From: JADLEX01 sp964586775 | GTDB taxonomy: Bacteria; Lernaellota; Lernaellaia; JACKCT01 | DNA length: 7,797 nt | Direction of reading: 5' to 3' | Assembly (NCBI GenBank): GCA_964586775.1 | Contig: CAZPJD010000102.1 | Span: forward strand, 1-7,797 | Shown: piece after piece, positions 5,348 through 7,797 of the stretch | Layout: each line of letters opens with the position of its first letter | Position numbering within the stretch: the first letter of the stretch is position 1 | The notes under the pieces: generated by a model | What the model was told of the DNA's origin: nothing | Databases searched by the model: none | Seen by the model: only the letters and a program-made list of their open reading frames with translations | Position numbers and translations under genes: made by a program

Positions 5348-6019
5348 CTATTCGGCGACCTCGTACACGTCGCCGATCATCACCTTCTGTCCGTCGATCA
5401 GCAGCTCGGGTCCCCCCGAACCGAACGATACTCCGTCGACGCGGCCGGAAATGAGCGTCGTCGCCGAAACGCTCGAACCGTCCGCGCCCGTCGCCTTCAC
5501 CTCGAAGGTATAGTCGCCGGCGGGCATCGGAGAGCCGTTGCGGTCGAGTCCGTTCCAGCCCACCTTGTTCATGCCCTCGTCGAGATCGCTCGCGGTAATC
5601 GTTCGAACCACCGTGCCTTTGGCGTTGTAGATCGTGATCTCGGCGCTCTTCGCCTCGCCCGACAGCAGGAAGTGCAGCTTCGCGTCGTCGCCGTCGTGAT
5701 CCAGGCCCACCACATCTCCCGTCGCGCGCACCTCCTTGCCGATCATCGACACCGACTGCGCGTTGTTGATGCTCGACTGGTAGAGCTGAAGCGTGGCGAG
5801 GTTGTCATTCGAGGTGCGAAGCTCCTCGACAGTCGCGAGCGACGCGAGTTGGTCGAGGAACTGCTGATTGTCCATCGGATCGAGGGGGTCCTGCTGCTTC
5901 ATCTGCGTCATGAGCAGGTTCAGGAACACCTCCTTGTCGAGCATGTCGTTTTTCTTGGTCTCTTCCGCCCCGGTGTAACCGGTGAGCTGGTCGTAGCTGA
6001 GGATCGCGCTCGTCGACAT
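5348..6019 (-). CDS. flgD: Flagellar hook capping/assembly protein FlgD
   Basis: FlgD forms the cap at the tip of the growing hook, on which FlgE subunits assemble. The protein is 223 aa. ATG 6019 has GGAG 6 nt upstream, and this site overlaps the fliK stop codon (TAGGAG), so translation is probably coupled to fliK. The signature N-terminal segment KNDMLDKEVFLNLLMTQMKQQDPLDPMDNQQFLDQLASLATVEEL spans residues 23-67 and includes the QDPLDPMDNQQF core. The C-terminal half (about 90-223) carries the Tudor-like barrel and the immunoglobulin-like insert (EITIYNAKGTVVRT at 127-140, GWNGLDRNGSPMPAGDYTFEV at 154-174). Size and domain order match the family. Residues from 180 on complete the barrel (SATTLISGRVDGVSFGSGGPELLIDGQKVMIGDVYEV). 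Confidence 0.97.
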   Translation of the reverse strand: MSTSAILSYDQLTGYTGAEETKKNDMLDKEVFLNLLMTQMKQQDPLDPMDNQQFLDQLASLATVEELRTSNDNLATLQLYQSSINNAQSVSMIGKEVRATGDVVGLDHDGDDAKLHFLLSGEAKSAEITIYNAKGTVVRTITASDLDEGMNKVGWNGLDRNGSPMPAGDYTFEVKATGADGSSVSATTLISGRVDGVSFGSGGPELLIDGQKVMIGDVYEVAE

Positions 6020-6028
6020 GGTTTGCTC

Positions 6029-7399
6029 CTAGATCGTCAGGCTCACACGGGCCGCGCGCAGGTCGCGTCGCGGCACGGCGGTGGGAATTTCGCTCTCGCG
6101 CACGGCGCGCGCGTCGCGTCGTTCGCCGACCGGAACGCGGTCGCCGCGGCGACCGAATTGCGCCGCGCCCGCGTCGTCGCCGCGAACAGAGAACGCACCG
6201 AGTGCGAGGCCCTGCTGGGCGAGGGATTCGCGCAGCAGCCATCCGTCTTGCGCCATCGCTTGACGGACCTGAGGGTTTTCGACCGCGAGCTGAACCGCCG
6301 CGACCTGCTGCTCCACCGTCACCTCGATCTGAATACGTCCGAGGTTCGCGGGATGCAGGCGGACGATCGCGGTTCCGCCGCCCGAGTCCGCGGTGCGGAC
6401 GATGGCGTTCGCCACGCGCGAAACGACGGCCTGGAATTTCTCGATTCGCGACGAAACATCGACCCCGGTCGGCGCCGGTGCTGCCTCGGCGACCGGCGCG
6501 GCGTGCTGGGTGGTCGGTTGCGAAACGACGGGATTCGTGGACGAGGTCTGCGTCTGAACGGTGTTTGCGACACCGGCGGCGATCACGCTTTCCCGCGCAC
6601 CCATCGAACGCAGGGGAAACACGTTTTCGAATGCGTTATCGACGGCGGCGCTTGTCGTAGCCTGCGCCGTCGAAGGGCTCGCGTTCGATGCGAACGGGCG
6701 CGCGTGGGCGTGATCCCGGCGCCAACGCGCGAAATCGACAGGGCGCATATGGAGATCCTCGTCGCCGGGCAAGCCGCTCCCGACGTTCATCGCGCCCGCC
6801 ATGAGCCGGGCGACCGCCTCGCCGTGACGGCGGGCCAAGATCTCGAGTGCGGGCAGACGTCCCGCCAGATCGCCCAGCGTGCGCGCTTCCTGCGGGGGTA
6901 ACTCGATTTCGATTCCGCCCTCATTCGCCGAGTCGGTCGCTTTCGTCGTCATGATCGCATCTCCGATCGGAGCGGCGTTCTGGATTTCGGTTGCCGCGCT
7001 CACGCTCGCTTGCGATTCGCCACCGGGCTTCGACGCGGATTGGGGGGAGGCATTCGCAACCTCTGGGGAGGTCTTCGCAGCCGGTTTCGCCGTTAACGCG
7101 GGCGACTCGCTTTCGGTCGCTCCAGGAGTCTCGATCACCGCGCCGCGCGCCTCGACGGCACTCTCGCGACCGGCGATCGGTCGCTCCGGCGACGCGGCCT
7201 CTGCCTCGACCGCACCCACCATCGAGCCGTCGCGCATGTCGTCGTCGAGGGAGCGGCGGGACTCCTCGGCGCGGGACTTCGCCTGTTCGCAAGCTTGATC
7301 GAACAGGGCTTCGGGCGATCGGCCGCTTCGGAGTCGCGGGGCACTGAGGAGCGCGTCGATAAAGGATCGATGATCCGATTCGACCTTGATGAGGCTCAT
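6029..7399 (-). CDS. fliK: Flagellar hook-length control protein FliK
   Basis: FliK is a secreted molecular ruler that measures hook length and switches the export gate protein FlhB from hook to filament substrates. The protein is 456 aa. ATG 7399 is used because GGGAGG lies about 5 nt upstream. A further in-frame start at 7432 lacks such a site. Residues 1-55 are a charged export-competent N-terminus. About 60-310 is a low-complexity Ala/Ser/Pro/Thr/Glu region, the likely ruler, interrupted at about 170-205 by a more ordered helical patch (EARTLGDLAGRLPALEILARRHGEAVARLM). The conserved C-terminal switch domain spans about 316-405, with RLHPANLGRIQIEVTVEQQ (347-365) and LRESLAQQGLALGAFSV (389-405). 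An Arg-rich tail follows. It is the first gene of the operon behind the sigma-54 element, and flgD starts 9 nt after its stop. Confidence 0.93.
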   Translation of the reverse strand: MSLIKVESDHRSFIDALLSAPRLRSGRSPEALFDQACEQAKSRAEESRRSLDDDMRDGSMVGAVEAEAASPERPIAGRESAVEARGAVIETPGATESESPALTAKPAAKTSPEVANASPQSASKPGGESQASVSAATEIQNAAPIGDAIMTTKATDSANEGGIEIELPPQEARTLGDLAGRLPALEILARRHGEAVARLMAGAMNVGSGLPGDEDLHMRPVDFARWRRDHAHARPFASNASPSTAQATTSAAVDNAFENVFPLRSMGARESVIAAGVANTVQTQTSSTNPVVSQPTTQHAAPVAEAAPAPTGVDVSSRIEKFQAVVSRVANAIVRTADSGGGTAIVRLHPANLGRIQIEVTVEQQVAAVQLAVENPQVRQAMAQDGWLLRESLAQQGLALGAFSVRGDDAGAAQFGRRGDRVPVGERRDARAVRESEIPTAVPRRDLRAARVSLTI

Positions 7400-7413
7400 C
7401 CACACCTCCCGGC

Positions 7414-7442
7414 TCGGACGCGTCGGCGTCAATTCGGACGCG
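7414..7442 (-). repeat. Two 9-bp direct repeats in the fliK leader
   Basis: CGCGTCCGA occurs twice on the minus strand (7434-7442 and 7414-7422), exactly 20 bp apart start to start. Both copies lie between the predicted transcription start and the fliK ribosome site. The spacing of about two helical turns would put both copies on one face of the DNA, as for tandem protein sites. Chance recurrence in GC-rich DNA is possible. Confidence 0.4.
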
Positions 7443-7462
7443 CCGGGGCCGAAACGTCTTTG

Positions 7463-7478
7463 AGCAATCCGTGTGCCA
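7463..7478 (-). promoter_or_regulatory. Sigma-54 (RpoN) -24/-12 promoter of the fliK-flgD-flgE operon
   Basis: On the minus strand TGGCACACGGATTGCT matches the sigma-54 consensus TGGCAC-N5-TTGCW at every specified base. The invariant GG and GC are separated by the required 10 nt. With GC at -13/-12 the start is near 7452, giving a leader of about 53 nt to fliK. Sigma-54 transcription needs a AAA+ enhancer-binding activator, and in many polar flagellates a FleQ/FlrC-type activator drives mid-class hook genes. The activator is not in the window, and its binding site is not obvious. Confidence 0.85.
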
Positions 7479-7599
7479 GCGGACGATTAAGCGTAACTAT
7501 CCAAAATCACGACGAAAAAGAGGGTGACGTGTGTATGCCGAATGAGCGGGGAGGCGGCAAAGGCTGCGCGACCGGCGGGCAAAATCTGCTCGGGTGCGT

Positions 7600-7627
7600 A
7601 AAAGAAAAGCCCCGGCGAACCGGGGCT
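7600..7627 (-). terminator. Rho-independent terminator of groEL
   Basis: On the minus strand AGCCCCGG-TTCG-CCGGGGCT forms a perfect 8-bp stem (7620-7627 with 7608-7615) capped by the extra-stable UUCG tetraloop. TTTCTTTT follows directly. It begins 33 nt after the groEL stop and separates the chaperonin transcript from the flagellar operon. The 7479-7599 stretch between them shows only the sigma-54 promoter's upstream region, with no gene that I can support. Confidence 0.92.
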
Positions 7628-7659
7628 CTCTCGGAATTCGATCCTGGATCGGGCGCGCG

Positions 7660-7797
7660 TTACATCATGCCGCCCATGCCGCCCATGCCGCCGCCGGGCA
7701 TTCCGCCGCCGCCGCCATGGCCCTTTTCTTCGGGCTTCTCGGTCACCATGACCTCGCAGGTGAGCATCATGGTCGCGACCGAGGCCGCGTTCTGCAG
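7660..7797 (-). CDS. groEL: 60-kDa chaperonin GroEL, C-terminal 45 residues (truncated by the window edge)
   Basis: Only the C-terminus is present. It begins LQNAASVATMMLTCEVMVTEKPEE, which is the conserved end of the equatorial domain of GroEL/Hsp60. It ends with the Gly/Met tail GHGGGGGMPGGGMGGMGGMM and TAA (7660-7662). The flexible GGM tail protrudes into the folding chamber and is typical of bacterial group I chaperonins. GroEL with GroES folds cytosolic proteins in an ATP-driven ring cycle. The gene continues beyond base 7797 and is cut by the window, not broken. A strong terminator follows it. Confidence 0.96.
   Translation of the reverse strand: MQNAASVATMMLTCEVMVTEKPEEKGHGGGGGMPGGGMGGMGGMM

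Noticed and set aside
4308..5513. 401-aa plus-strand open frame
   Set aside because: It is fully antisense to flgE, whose identity is certain. The frame is a composition artefact.
5672..6901. 409-aa plus-strand open frame
   Set aside because: It is antisense to flgD and fliK, is Arg-rich, and has no family resemblance.
7663..7700. CCGCCCATG-like tandem repeats at the right edge
   Set aside because: They encode the GGM tail of GroEL and are not a CRISPR or other independent repeat.

Overview
The window is GC-rich bacterial DNA with dense GC-ending codons. It carries a conventional Gram-negative flagellar operon under a sigma-54-type promoter, the GroEL tail with its GGM repeats, and two lipoproteins, one with a long Asp/Gly linker after the lipid Cys. 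These traits together suggest a deltaproteobacterial or myxobacteria-like lineage (Myxococcota, Lernaellota or relatives). This is inferred from style only, and no marker here fixes the phylum. I see no mobile element, CRISPR array or phage gene.

Layout. Positions 1-136 hold the downstream end of something outside the window, with two hairpins. A tRNA-Thr(GGU) lies on the minus strand (178-249) with its own terminator and a good promoter. That promoter sits back-to-back with a promoter reading right into a 274-aa Asp-rich lipoprotein (378-1202). The lipoprotein runs tail-to-tail, with a 40-bp overlap, into a minus-strand exported helical-repeat protein (1163-2317). A short cysteine-rich lipoprotein (2445-2756) is divergent from it. 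Next is a Crp/Fnr-family regulator (2882-3634), preceded by a near-perfect FNR-type box at 2800-2813.

From 3654 to the right edge everything reads on the minus strand. In transcription order these are the groEL 3' end (7660-7797, edge-truncated) with a strong terminator, a sigma-54 -24/-12 element at 7463-7478, then fliK, flgD, flgE and a 72-aa membrane protein I do not recognise. FlgD caps the growing hook, FlgE is the hook subunit and FliK sets hook length, so the operon is a hook-assembly unit. fliK and flgD are tightly coupled, with the flgD Shine-Dalgarno overlapping the fliK stop. flgD and flgE are separated by 110 bp.

The most useful leads are regulatory: the sigma-54 promoter of the hook operon, a probable autoregulatory FNR-like box whose half-sites match the residues kept in the regulator's recognition helix, and the divergent tRNA/lipoprotein promoter pair. 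The least understood proteins are the 72-aa membrane protein after flgE, the six-cysteine lipoprotein and the amidotransferase-fold-like lipoprotein without a nucleophile. I found no clear candidate for a wholly new multi-gene system.
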